Notes under the pieces: generated by a model
The model's input: the letters and a program-made list of their open reading frames with translations, nothing else
What the model was told of the DNA's origin: nothing
Database searches by the model: none
Source of the DNA: Fidelibacterota bacterium
GTDB taxonomy: Bacteria; Fidelibacterota; Fidelibacteria; Fidelibacterales; Fidelibacteraceae
Length of the DNA stretch: 35,495 bases
Reading direction: 5' to 3'
Assembly: GCA_030620575.1 (NCBI GenBank)
Contig: JAUXEL010000002.1
Coordinates: forward strand, 1 to 35,495
Part shown: in pieces, positions 1 to 10,700 of the stretch
Position numbering within the stretch: position 1 is the stretch's first letter
How the letters are laid out: each line of letters starts with the position of its first letter
Made by a program: the position numbers and the translations under genes

Positions 1-139
1 AACTCCTTGGCTCACAGAACGACATGGCTACGATCCGACTTGTTACTCCGAGGATATCTGCGTACTGTTTGACATACCACCGATATCCAACCATCTGGAC
101 CTGGCCTATGACAGTTATTTTTATTGTAGATACATTCAT
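1..139 (-). CDS. Acylphosphatase-like protein, N-terminal part, truncated by window edge
   Basis: Minus-strand reading from ATG at 139: MNVSTIKITVIGQVQMVGYRWYVKQYADILGVTSRIVAMSFCEPRS. 'ITVIGQVQMVGYRWYVKQYADILGV' resembles the acylphosphatase signature G-x-V-Q-G-V-G-[FY]-R. Downstream part diverges; no strong SD. Confidence 0.5.
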   Translation of the reverse strand, partial: MNVSTIKITVIGQVQMVGYRWYVKQYADILGVTSRIVAMSFCEPRS

Positions 140-141
140 AT

Positions 142-164
142 AAAAAATCCGTGGTATCCACGTA
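142..164 (-). terminator. Possible Rho-independent terminator after trx
   Basis: Minus strand reads CGTGG-ATA-CCACG-GATTTTTT. Short 5-bp stem followed by a T-run just after the thioredoxin stop. Confidence 0.4.
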
Positions 165-172
165 TCTATGTA

Positions 173-499
173 TTAGATCAGTGTTTTTACTCGAGATTCA
201 ATGTCACTTTTGGGAACATTGCCAATAACTTGATCAGCGACTTTACCGTCTTTAACAAAAAGAAGTGTCGGAATAGAACGAATACCAAACTGCCCGGCGA
301 CCATGGGAAAATGATCAACATTTACTTTGGCGATATTAATTTTACCTTCATATTCTTTGGCAAGTTCTTCCAATTTTGGAGCGATCATCTTACATGGAGC
401 ACACCATGGAGCCCAAAAATCTACCAATACCGGTAATGGATTTGCTAAAACCTTCTCTTGAAAATTCTGATCGGTAACTTCGATCGTTAATTGTGACAT
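173..499 (-). CDS. trxA: Thioredoxin
   Basis: 108 aa, WAPWCAPCKMIAP active site, cis-Pro 'SIPTLLF'; SD-like GGAG upstream. Confidence 0.97.
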   Translation of the reverse strand: MSQLTIEVTDQNFQEKVLANPLPVLVDFWAPWCAPCKMIAPKLEELAKEYEGKINIAKVNVDHFPMVAGQFGIRSIPTLLFVKDGKVADQVIGNVPKSDIESRVKTLI

Positions 500-564
500 T
501 TATATTCTCCTATGTTTTTTTCAAGCGGAATATAGTAAATTTTTTCTCAATGTGTTAACAAATT

Positions 565-1821
565 CTATGCGCGAATCCATTGAATAATTTCCTTGAGCGT
601 TGCCCGTTTACCATACATGAGAATGGTAGTCCGGAATATTTTACTGCCAACCCAGGTAATACAGAGGATCCAGGCTATCAGATATATCATCATCACTATT
701 ATCTCCCAAAGCGGTGCGGATAACATCCCTATCTTTAATATCATCATAAATGGTGTTGTAAGAGGAATAAAAGATAATATAGTGGCTAAGGATGTATTCG
801 GGTTCAGCATAAGGGGTTGGATTAACATAAGGGGTAAAACGGCAAACAGAGATAAAAAACCTACCGATTGCTGGGCATCCCGTTCATTGTCATATAACGA
901 ACCCAGACTGATATATAATGACGCGTACATAAAATATCCCATGATGAAATAAATAAAATACCAAATAAGATCAAGAGTAAAGACATCCCGGGGTGATATA
1001 TCTATATTAATGAACGAACCACCATACATGGTAAATGCCAGGAGAATAACTAAATAAACAGAAATTTGAATAACACCAAGCAATCCAATACCAAGAATTT
1101 TACCCGCCATTAATTCATAGGGTTTTATACTGGACATCATAATTTCAATGATTCGATTTGAACGTTCCTCGATCACACCGCTGATAAGCATAGAAGAACC
1201 CATAACAATTCCCATTACTAACAGCCATAAAAACACACCGGGAACACCGTATTTTATAATTAAATTCGATTTTGTTGCGTCGCCTGTTTCCCCTACTTCA
1301 TAGACAGTAATATCAGGTTTATCAAGGACATATTTCATGTCTTCTTCTGTCAGTCCAAGAGATATGATACGCTGTTCCATCGTATACCGTTTTAACGCAC
1401 TCTCAAGTCGTAACATTTCATCAACGCCCACATCACTACCATGGAATATCCGGACCTGCGCTGTCTTCATAAAATCGGGCTGCAAAACGATTATGATACT
1501 CACATAATTATCCCGGATCAAGGTTTGAATGAGTGTGTCATGATTTAAAGGAGTGGAAACATATTCCTGTATGGTGTAAACCGGATTGCCCTTATCGTTG
1601 ATAGAAGCTTTTGAAAAATAATCAGATACATCAGCATAAATGTTATTTCCCTGATCAATGATCCCCATATTTTTTTCATCTATATCTCCACTAAGAGCAA
1701 AAATTGTAGGAACAACTGAGACTAACAGGATAACAAACGGCATAAACATGGAAATTAAAAAGGCTTTGGATTTAGCACCGCGTTTCAGTTCCCAATGGGC
1801 TATTGTCAAAATTTTACTCAT
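565..1821 (-). CDS. ABC-2 type exporter permease (NatB/YhaP-like)
   Basis: Multi-TM permease 'GVIEERSNRIIEIMMSSIKPYELMAGKILG'. Start adjusted from 1854 to MSKILTIAHWELKRG; overlaps the ATPase gene end. Confidence 0.88.
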   Translation of the reverse strand: MSKILTIAHWELKRGAKSKAFLISMFMPFVILLVSVVPTIFALSGDIDEKNMGIIDQGNNIYADVSDYFSKASINDKGNPVYTIQEYVSTPLNHDTLIQTLIRDNYVSIIIVLQPDFMKTAQVRIFHGSDVGVDEMLRLESALKRYTMEQRIISLGLTEEDMKYVLDKPDITVYEVGETGDATKSNLIIKYGVPGVFLWLLVMGIVMGSSMLISGVIEERSNRIIEIMMSSIKPYELMAGKILGIGLLGVIQISVYLVILLAFTMYGGSFINIDISPRDVFTLDLIWYFIYFIMGYFMYASLYISLGSLYDNERDAQQSVGFLSLFAVLPLMLIQPLMLNPNTSLATILSFIPLTTPFMMILKIGMLSAPLWEIIVMMIYLIAWILCITWVGSKIFRTTILMYGKRATLKEIIQWIRA

Positions 1822-2527
1822 TGTTATCTCCAACCAATGCAATAAAGGCATCATCTAAGCGGCCGCCATGTTGATCCATAATTTCCCGTGTAATTCCGTA
1901 GCTAATAATCTTTCCTTTATGGATCAGACACATGGTATCACATATTTCTTCTACCTTTGCCATTTGATGAGTACTCAATATAACCGTTCGCCCTCGGGAT
2001 TTAAAATCTAAAATAATATTCCGTAATATCTTTTGATTTACCGGATCCAATCCGGTAAAGGGCTCATCCAACAGCAACAATGTAGGTTCATTTATCACGG
2101 CAATAATAAATTGAACTTTCTGCTGATTTCCTTTAGATAATTCAGCCACTTTTTTATTCGCCAAATTTTCAATATGCAACTTGGAAAACCATATCTTGGC
2201 ATGCTCCCTAGCCTTTTGGGTAGATAAAGATTTTAATTTACCAAAATACTCCACTACCTCACAAACTTTCGCTTTTTGGTAAATACCGCGTTCTTCCGGT
2301 AAATATCCGATTTTGCTGTACTCGCAGTGAATACTGGGTACACCGTTAATGCTAATATTTCCCTTATCCGGTTGAATAATATCCATTATCATACGTAAAA
2401 CTGTTGTTTTACCGGCACCGTTTGGACCAAGAAATCCAAAGATTTCCCCTTTTGATATTTCAAGGGATATATCGTCAACTGCTGTAATACCGGTAAAGCG
2501 TTTTGTAATATGATCAATTTTAAGCAT
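1814..2527 (-). CDS. ABC transporter ATP-binding protein (NatA/YhaQ-like)
   Basis: Walker A GPNGAGKTT, signature ELSKGNQQKVQ, Walker B LLLLDEPFTGLDP. Confidence 0.95.
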   Translation of the reverse strand: MLKIDHITKRFTGITAVDDISLEISKGEIFGFLGPNGAGKTTVLRMIMDIIQPDKGNISINGVPSIHCEYSKIGYLPEERGIYQKAKVCEVVEYFGKLKSLSTQKAREHAKIWFSKLHIENLANKKVAELSKGNQQKVQFIIAVINEPTLLLLDEPFTGLDPVNQKILRNIILDFKSRGRTVILSTHQMAKVEEICDTMCLIHKGKIISYGITREIMDQHGGRLDDAFIALVGDNNE

Positions 2528-3419
2528 CGTTTTCCTTTAAATATTCATTCGGGATAACAATAGTTTTAATTAAAGTAATATCCTTTTCGCACTGTTTTGC
2601 ATCGGCAATGCCTTTAGCAAATTTAATAAGATCGGCAAATTGAAAAAACAAATATAATTTTTGGTAACATTCAGGAGCGACATAAGGTTTTAAAACCGGT
2701 AATAATTCTGAAGTGCTGAGTTCATGAAGATGAATAAAATAAATACCCTCATAATATTCGCGTAATATATAAGTTAATTCCAGATAAAATAGTTTCCATT
2801 GTTTCTTTTCGGGATATTTTTGTGATTTAAGGATATCAATTGCATAACGGGCTTTATCATGGGGAGATTCCCATACCTGTTCAATATTCGGCTTTTGTAA
2901 TTTATGGTGACGAATACCAAGCCACAACAACATGATGCTTAATGCAAGAAAAACTGTTGTGATCAAATATTCCCACCAAGTCATTAAATGTAGAGGAAGC
3001 GGAGGATTCATGGCAATTGCCGAAATATTGCTGTCTAATATCGATTGGATATAAATATATTTTTCAGGTGTATAGAGTGTATCCCGCGTGCCGAATCCTG
3101 TAGAATCTGCAAATACAACAGGCATAGCGGGAATACGGACAAATCCGGTATCAAATGCTACACCTTCCAGGTATAAGCTGACAATATTCCGGTGTTTTTT
3201 AATTTGAGACTTTGTCCGGTTGTCTAATATTTCAATATCTGTAATCCATTCCTGTACATCAGGCATCATAAAAAAATGCTTTTCCGGTCCGCTCAAGATA
3301 TAGGTAATATGGATTCTATCGCCAATAAATATATTCTGTTCATCAATGTCCATCTTGAGATGAACATCCTGAGCAATAAGCATTCCCGCAATAGTGATCA
3401 ACAGTATAAAGCGTTTCAT
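2520..3419 (-). CDS. BatD-like / DUF4381-type membrane protein
   Basis: Signal peptide, beta-rich N-terminus, TM segment, C-terminal cytoplasmic domain; adjacent to DUF58 and MoxR genes. Confidence 0.65.
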   Translation of the reverse strand: MKRFILLITIAGMLIAQDVHLKMDIDEQNIFIGDRIHITYILSGPEKHFFMMPDVQEWITDIEILDNRTKSQIKKHRNIVSLYLEGVAFDTGFVRIPAMPVVFADSTGFGTRDTLYTPEKYIYIQSILDSNISAIAMNPPLPLHLMTWWEYLITTVFLALSIMLLWLGIRHHKLQKPNIEQVWESPHDKARYAIDILKSQKYPEKKQWKLFYLELTYILREYYEGIYFIHLHELSTSELLPVLKPYVAPECYQKLYLFFQFADLIKFAKGIADAKQCEKDITLIKTIVIPNEYLKENDA

Positions 3420-4297
3420 CGGTATTGATGCTTTCCCCTTGTTTTAAAAAACCGGTTTAAGGGTTCGATGTAGGAAGTATCAGTATTAATATGAATCAAA
3501 TCTGTTTTATTTTTACGGCACATAGTTTCCAGCTCCCGGGTACGCTCAATATAACGTTGCGCATAGGTATCCCGAACACTTTTACGGGATGTATCAATGA
3601 CCATTTTCTCACCGGATTCGGCATCGTAACAAGAGAACAAGCCAATATTTGGTAATGCTTTATCAAGCGGATCGACAATATGCACCATAATTAAATCATG
3701 TTTATTGGAAACGGCTTTCAAGGCATGATCAAAATCTGTATCATAAAAATCACTTAAAAGAAAAACGATACTGCGTTTGTGTGCTACACGGGATAAAAAC
3801 TCCAGGGCTTTTTCAATACAAGTGTCTTTTCCTTCATATTCACCGAACAGTACTTCCCGTATAACCTGCATGGCATATCCTTTGCCCTTTCGGGGAGCTA
3901 AATATTTTTCAATATCACTGGTAAAATTTATCAGACCAACTTTATCTCCGTTTTTAATAGCGCTAAAAGCCAATACCGAGCAAATTTCAGCAGCAAGCTC
4001 ACTTTTAAAGCGTTCCGTACTTCCAACATGTCCTGATGCCGATACATCAACCAAAAAATAAACGGTTAATTCCCGTTCCTCTTCCATTACTTTTATAAAA
4101 GGTTTATTATTGCGGGCTGTTACATTCCAGTCGATCATCCGGACATCGTCTCCGGGTTGGTATTCCCGGACTTCAGAAAATGACATCCCTTTTCCTTTAA
4201 ATATTGAACGGTATTCCCCGGAAAATACGTCATTTACAATCCGGCGCGTTTGAATTTCAACCTGTTTTACTTTATGTAATATATCTTTGGAAAGCAT
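3416..4297 (-). CDS. DUF58 domain protein
   Basis: 'FSEVREYQPGDDVRMIDWNVTARNNKPFIKVMEEERELTVYFLVDVSASG' is the typical DUF58 signature. Confidence 0.95.
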   Translation of the reverse strand: MLSKDILHKVKQVEIQTRRIVNDVFSGEYRSIFKGKGMSFSEVREYQPGDDVRMIDWNVTARNNKPFIKVMEEERELTVYFLVDVSASGHVGSTERFKSELAAEICSVLAFSAIKNGDKVGLINFTSDIEKYLAPRKGKGYAMQVIREVLFGEYEGKDTCIEKALEFLSRVAHKRSIVFLLSDFYDTDFDHALKAVSNKHDLIMVHIVDPLDKALPNIGLFSCYDAESGEKMVIDTSRKSVRDTYAQRYIERTRELETMCRKNKTDLIHINTDTSYIEPLNRFFKTRGKHQYR

Positions 4298-4299
4298 CG

Positions 4300-5292
4300 T
4301 TATGGAACCGGAATAGTATCAAATATCGTTTTGATTATATCTTCTGCCGTAATATCTTCGGCTTCTGCTTCAAAAGAAAGAAGTATGCGGTGACGTAATA
4401 CATCCATACCTAACTCACGAATATCTTCCGGAGTAACATAACCCCGATGCTGTAAGAAAGCGTGCGCTTTTGCTGCCTTTATCAAATTAAGTGATGCACG
4501 GGGTGATGCACCAACATCGATCAAACCCCGAAGGGAGTCAAGCTTGAATTTATCGGGATACCGTGTTGCAAATACAATATCAGTTACATATTTATGAATT
4601 TTTTCATCCACATAAATACTACGAACAATTTTGCGTGCATTTAATATCTGTTTGGGTTTTACTACAGCAGATACAAGGTCAGGAAGCACATTTGAAGTTA
4701 ATAGGACCAGCATTTTCATCTCATCTTCCTGACTTGGATAATCAACTTTGACCTTTAACATGAAACGGTCAACCTGCGCCTCAGGTAATGGATACGTTCC
4801 TTCCTGTTCAATGGGATTTTGTGTTGCCAAAACCAGGAACGGTTCTTCCAGAGGATACGTTGTATCACCGATGCTGACCTGTTTTTCTTCCATGGCTTCC
4901 AGAAGCGCGGCCTGAACTTTTGCGGGTGAACGGTTAATTTCATCGGCTAAAATAATATTCGCAAAAATCGGCCCTTTCTTAACTTCAAAAGATGATTCTT
5001 TTTGATTATAGATCAAGGTTCCGATTAAATCCGATGGCAGTAAGTCCGGAGTAAATTGAATGCGATGGAACTGTGTATTAATGGACTGAGCCAATGATTT
5101 TACTGCAAGGGTCTTTGCCAGTCCGGGAACACCTTCCAATAAAATATGTCCTTCAGCCAGCAGACCGATCAACAGGCGCTGAACCATTTTTTCCTGTCCG
5201 ACCAAAACCTTTTTTAACTCGGATTGGATCGCATCTACAAATATACTTTCTTTTTGAATTTGTTCATTTAATATTGCAAGATTAAAATCCAT
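4300..5292 (-). CDS. MoxR-family AAA+ ATPase
   Basis: 'GHILLEGVPGLAKTLAVKSLA', 'IILADEINRSPAKVQAALLEAMEEKQVSIG', 'LATQNPIEQEGTYPLPEAQVDRF'. Confidence 0.97.
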   Translation of the reverse strand: MDFNLAILNEQIQKESIFVDAIQSELKKVLVGQEKMVQRLLIGLLAEGHILLEGVPGLAKTLAVKSLAQSINTQFHRIQFTPDLLPSDLIGTLIYNQKESSFEVKKGPIFANIILADEINRSPAKVQAALLEAMEEKQVSIGDTTYPLEEPFLVLATQNPIEQEGTYPLPEAQVDRFMLKVKVDYPSQEDEMKMLVLLTSNVLPDLVSAVVKPKQILNARKIVRSIYVDEKIHKYVTDIVFATRYPDKFKLDSLRGLIDVGASPRASLNLIKAAKAHAFLQHRGYVTPEDIRELGMDVLRHRILLSFEAEAEDITAEDIIKTIFDTIPVP

Positions 5293-5304
5293 GTATTGCC
5301 CTTT

Positions 5305-5805
5305 TTACTCACTTGTAGTGTTTTTCATTATACCTTTTAATTCTTCAATTTGGTCCAATTCCTTACCCAGATTCCGTAATTCGAATTCGACTGATGCAAC
5401 CAATGGATGGTTGGGATAATCACGAATAAATTTATTGTATTCTATTTTCGCCCGATCATAATCTTTCATAATATTTGCTAAAGTATATCCTGCCATAAAA
5501 CGTGCTTTTGGGGCATCCGCATGGGATGGATATTCATCTGCAATATAAGAATAATTTTTTACACAAGTTTCAAAGTCCTGTAAATCACTGGCGTAAATTT
5601 CGGCCAGACGATAAATCGCTTTTACCGCTAAAGGATCTTCCGGATACATATTAGACAGTTTCTCAAAAGTTTTTATTGAGCGGGAATACTTTTCTTGTTT
5701 GTATAAGTTTGTCCCGTCTTGAAACATTTTTTCTGCAGTTCGATTATCTGAACATGAGGATATCAGGATGCCCGCTGCAAATAATATTACGATCAGTTTT
5801 TTCAT
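5305..5805 (-). CDS. TPR-repeat lipoprotein (BamD/YbgF-like)
   Basis: Lipobox LISSC; repeats 'FEKLSNMYPEDPLAVKAIYRLAEIY', 'YSYIADEYPSHADAPKARFMAGYT', 'YNKFIRDYPNHP'. Confidence 0.8.
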   Translation of the reverse strand: MKKLIVILFAAGILISSCSDNRTAEKMFQDGTNLYKQEKYSRSIKTFEKLSNMYPEDPLAVKAIYRLAEIYASDLQDFETCVKNYSYIADEYPSHADAPKARFMAGYTLANIMKDYDRAKIEYNKFIRDYPNHPLVASVEFELRNLGKELDQIEELKGIMKNTTSE

Positions 5806-5860
5806 TTTTCTTTACTCCTTAATTAACATTTCTATCCATGTAATTTAAATTATTTCATAT

Positions 5861-7723
5861 CTAAAAGGCAAATAAAAGACCAAAATTAATACGATTTATA
5901 AATGGTTTTTCAATATCCCTGTCTGTCCCGATATTTGGATCATTAATAATAATCGGCAACTCTATGCGAACCGGCCCTATGGGTGTTTTATAGTAAATTC
6001 CAAATCCGGTGTTTACATAATAAGCATTCCAATCTGCAATATTGGAAAAATCATCATCAAGTTTGCCAGCATCAAGAAATATATTTACACCAAAATTCCA
6101 TATCAAATCGAGACGTAGCTCAAGATTTCCCATTAATTTTGATTTACCGGCATAGATAGTGGCCGGGATAGTATCTTCTAAGACTATTTGATAAGGATTT
6201 CCAATAGATTGAAACCATCCCCGTACCGTTGTTTCACTCCCCATTCGATACAGATAAATGGGGTTGATGGTTTTTCTGTCAAAGAACTGACCGACCTCTA
6301 TACGGCCCGCCATGACGAGGTTGCGAAAAAGACGCGTATAGGTATTTATCGATGTTTCCAAACGATAATATTGTGTTTCAGTCTCTTCTTGTATACCTAG
6401 CACATACCCGCTATACAAAAGAATGTTCCAGCCTTTTGTAGGAAAAATATAATTATCTCTGTTGTCGAATCGTGATTGCAACCTGAATTCCATTAAAGGT
6501 TCAAAACCTCTTTCTGATAATTCACTTTTTACATTTTTTAATGAAAACGAACTGAAGGTGTAAATTTTACGATTGTAGCGCCAGATGCTTGATAAATTTA
6601 TACCATAATCTGTTAAAATATCATCTTTACTTATACTCTTCTCACTGAAAGGAGAATAAACATCACGGTGGTAGTAAATTTTAAACGTACTTGGCAATCG
6701 GAATACAAGCAACCAGGGAACAGCATATGCAATTTCTGCATTGACCGCATGATCAATGCGAATATTGTGAAATAAAGCTTCATATGTTACACTCATGCTT
6801 AACCTGTGAGCCCGGTGCGAAATATTTTTATGTACCCATTCCGGTTGAATGAACAGTGAAGAATAGCTGATTTCTTCTGTATATCCCTGGCGGGCACCAA
6901 ATTGCACATCAAAACGCCGGGGTTTACTTTCTACAACTTTCACATCCAAGTTAAGGGTCTGCTCTGTCGAATCCGGATTAACGGGAACAATATTTACTGA
7001 ATTAAATGCGCCCATTTCATAGATGCGGTCCTGTGTTTGATTGATCTTGTCCAGTCGATAAGATTTACCTTCTTCAATAGTTAGATGCTTTCGTATTGAT
7101 TTTTCATAGACAGTTTTATTTCCTTTAATACTGATATTTTTTACTTGATAAGACCTGTCTTCATTAATATATAAAGTAATTTCCAGATTTGAACTCCAGT
7201 CAAACTCTTCCCGGATAGTTGCAAAAGGATGCCCTAATTCACTATATCGTGAAAGTATTTTCTTAAAATTATTGTAATAAATATATTGCCGGAAGGGATC
7301 ACCAATATGCAGGTCCAGTATTTCAAGAATCTCTCCATCACTGAGCAGTGTGTTCCCTTCAATGGATATTTGTTTGAGGGTAAAGCGTTCATTCTCGTTA
7401 ATATTAAAATATAGATGCAGGGCTTCTTTTTCATAAATAATCAAAGAATCCTGTACTGTACAATTTAAAAATCCTTCACTGATATAATAATTTTTAATTG
7501 CTTTTGTCTGTGATTTTATAAAGCGGTAAGATATTCGCCGCATACCGCGTTTTGTTATTACCGGTTTGATATCAATAATTTGTTTTAACTGATTATTCTT
7601 GAAACTCTGGTTACCCTTGAATATTACCTTGCGCAACTTATAATCTAACAGAACATCTTCATCTTGAGCAAAAAGAAACCCTGCTGACAAAATTAACAGA
7701 AATATTAGCAGAAAACGTTTCAT
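5861..7723 (-). CDS. Omp85-family outer membrane protein (BamA/TamA-like)
   Basis: Signal peptide, POTRA-like repeats, C-terminal barrel with 'GSETTVRGW' and 'GFGIYYKTPIGPVRIELP'; adjacent to tamB. Confidence 0.9.
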   Translation of the reverse strand: MKRFLLIFLLILSAGFLFAQDEDVLLDYKLRKVIFKGNQSFKNNQLKQIIDIKPVITKRGMRRISYRFIKSQTKAIKNYYISEGFLNCTVQDSLIIYEKEALHLYFNINENERFTLKQISIEGNTLLSDGEILEILDLHIGDPFRQYIYYNNFKKILSRYSELGHPFATIREEFDWSSNLEITLYINEDRSYQVKNISIKGNKTVYEKSIRKHLTIEEGKSYRLDKINQTQDRIYEMGAFNSVNIVPVNPDSTEQTLNLDVKVVESKPRRFDVQFGARQGYTEEISYSSLFIQPEWVHKNISHRAHRLSMSVTYEALFHNIRIDHAVNAEIAYAVPWLLVFRLPSTFKIYYHRDVYSPFSEKSISKDDILTDYGINLSSIWRYNRKIYTFSSFSLKNVKSELSERGFEPLMEFRLQSRFDNRDNYIFPTKGWNILLYSGYVLGIQEETETQYYRLETSINTYTRLFRNLVMAGRIEVGQFFDRKTINPIYLYRMGSETTVRGWFQSIGNPYQIVLEDTIPATIYAGKSKLMGNLELRLDLIWNFGVNIFLDAGKLDDDFSNIADWNAYYVNTGFGIYYKTPIGPVRIELPIIINDPNIGTDRDIEKPFINRINFGLLFAF

Positions 7724-10700
7724 TAGTATTGAATCCTCAGGCGAAAAGCACCGGATACACTTTCTTCATCGGCACTTCCAACAATAGATAATCGGTTATT
7801 AATACGGTATTCAATTTCGATATTCAGGGGATCAGATTGCGATCCCTCGTAGGTTAAATAAAAATTGCGTCCAATACGTCCACCTACAACCACTGCAGTT
7901 GTACTGTCAATATAGGTGCCTTCACCGCCTTTGATGTCAATCCGGTCAAGACCGCCTATTCCACCCAATTCCCTGGCCTGCTGTTCTATCGGACGTTCCA
8001 CTAATGCCAGTAAAGCGGTTGTTGCTTGCACAGCAGAGCCGGAAGGATTCAAGGCACTTGTAATTTCTCCAATGGTTAATTCCCGGATGATTTCTGCTTT
8101 GCTCAGTTGGTTATCTTCGTCAACAAAATCAATTTCCAGATTATCTATTTCTCCGTTAATAGAAGCAATAATACGGTTGCCGCCGCTGATATCTTTAGAT
8201 GCTATAAAATTCAGTTCATGATTACCTTCAAACTGGTCAAATAGAATACTTCCGCCCTCTTCAAGTTCAAAAACCGATGCCCAATAGTTGAAAAAACCTT
8301 GTGTTACGTCCAGTTGTCCGGCAATTCGTATTTTATCCTCTAAAGCATATTTCAACAAAAGTAATTCTCCATCCAGAGTCGCATCAATAAACTGGTTGCG
8401 AAAATATATTTTATCAATAACCGTATTAATAGCATATTCCGTGAATAGCCCTCTATTGCCGGTGTTGTCCCTTGAGCCTGATGATTGGTTAAACGACGCT
8501 TCGATCAATCCTTCCTGAATATTCATATCTCCGGAAATCAGTAATGTATCCTGACCCGTGATAGTCAGATCAACTTCACCCGTAGTTATATTGATACTCT
8601 CATCCAGAGTCACAATGGAAATTTGATCTCCGGTAAGTGTAAGATTAAACACGGGCTTAAACATCCGTGCCATATTCATGTCACCCTCAACTACAAAATT
8701 ATATTCTTCGGAAATACTTGGATTGGTTAATCCTAAAATACCGGCCAGGGTATAGGATACGGATGGCAATTTTCCCTGAAGATCAGCATTAAGTATATTA
8801 TCTGTTAGAATTGCCTCGCCATTAAGATTCTCAATTTCATTTCCAAGAATACCCAAGATCAGGTGACCATTATTAACACGAAGACTTCCGTTTTTTACGG
8901 CTTTATTAAATGACCCTTTTATTTCCAATTCGGTATAAAAATTACCGGTTAATGATTCCACAAAGCCCAAATATGGTGTTAGGTACAGCAATTCATCATC
9001 GTTTCCCTGTATATAAGCATAGACACTGCTGTCGGGGGAAAAACGATTACCCGGAGCATTATAACGCATATCTATATGAATTGATGCATCCCCATGATAA
9101 TACCCGTTATTCGCAATAATATAGGCCTCATTAAAATATAAGTCTTCTTTGAAATAATGAAATTTTGACACTAATGTGTCTGCAACAATTTTACTAATAA
9201 CAGGATTTAAAACAAAAAGTTCTCCATCTATTATAGGATCATTCAATGTCCCATAAATATTTCCGGAAACGTCACCATCGCCCGTTATTGGTAATTTTTT
9301 AATAATTAAAGGAAGTAATTTTGATAAACGAACCTGTGAAAGTGTAAACTCCGCTTGCACAGAATCTTGAGGAAGAACCTTAAAAATGTTTTTTCGGTTA
9401 AAATTAATATTTACAGGTAAATCAGCACGAAAATCTATTGAACGGTCATCAATAATATCCATCCTGAAGTTGTTGATCTGAAGAATATTATCACTATACT
9501 GCATTTGTGAATGAATGCGTTCAGTATCCAATCCAAATACACGAGCATGTTTTAATAACATATTGGCATTAATTACCGGATCGTCAAGGTATCCGCCGAT
9601 ATCAATATTCATTTTTATTTGTCCTTCCACATCCTCCAACATGGTTGAAACCAAGGGCAAAGAATTGAGTTCGGCACCGGTAATATTCATGCTTCCCCAA
9701 ATGGAATCATTTTTAACATCGAGAGAACCGTATAAAAGGGCTTCCCGGTATAAAATATCAAATCGCGAAAGAGAAAATCCAGTATCATCTATAGAAAATG
9801 ATAGCGTATCCAGCAAATAAATATCCTGGTTTTGATATTGTCCCTGCATGGTATTAATTGTGAATTCTTTGAAATCTTTAATTGAGCCGGATAAATTCAT
9901 CAGATAATTTTCATGCGAAATATCAAGATAGTCTATATGGATTATATCTTCATCCACCCGGACATACGTTTCCAATGAACCAATAAGGAAGGAATCTATC
10001 ACTGCATTCTCAAACGAAATTAATATTCCACCTTGGGGGTCAGATATGATTTTGTTGCTGTAAAGAGATACATTCAGATTATTAATTTTATAAATATCAT
10101 AGATTAGAGTATCCACGTTAAAGTTCAATTGTATATCAGGATCGGTTAAACGCCCCAGTAATTTTAATGTCAGCATCATATTATCGGTTTTCAAGGTACC
10201 TAAATCTGGAATTTCAAGATCATTGAAGGTATGTATATCGCCATAAATGTTCAGGTTAACGGAATCCAGATTTGTAATATTTCCCTGCATTTTCAGTAGT
10301 CCGTCCGGTAAATAAATATAATTGCTTGAATCCAGAACAATATTGTTCAGACCATAAAAGAAAATATCACCGCGCAAGGTGCTTTTTTCAATGCCATAGA
10401 ATTCATTACAATCAAAATCATAACTCACCCTTAGTCTGTCATCAAGATATCCGCTTGCCCGGAAAAATCCCTGAAAATCAAATTCCGGTAGTGATTCAAG
10501 CCATTCCGAAGGGGTAAACGCAAGTGAAGAAAAGGTGGTTGTAATATATTTATCTTTTAAACCGTATGAGCCATATATTAAGACATTAGTACTGGAATTT
10601 TTAAAGCTTGCCTTCAGTAAATGCAGGTAATCATTTTTATATTCCATATTGATATTCGCAGAATGTATTTTTTTCTGATTTAGTGTGCCTGAAAAATTAG

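Noticed and set aside
230-436. Plus-strand ORF open from the window start (frame 2 to 436)
   Set aside because: Antisense to thioredoxin and to the acylphosphatase-like reading; no recognisable protein.
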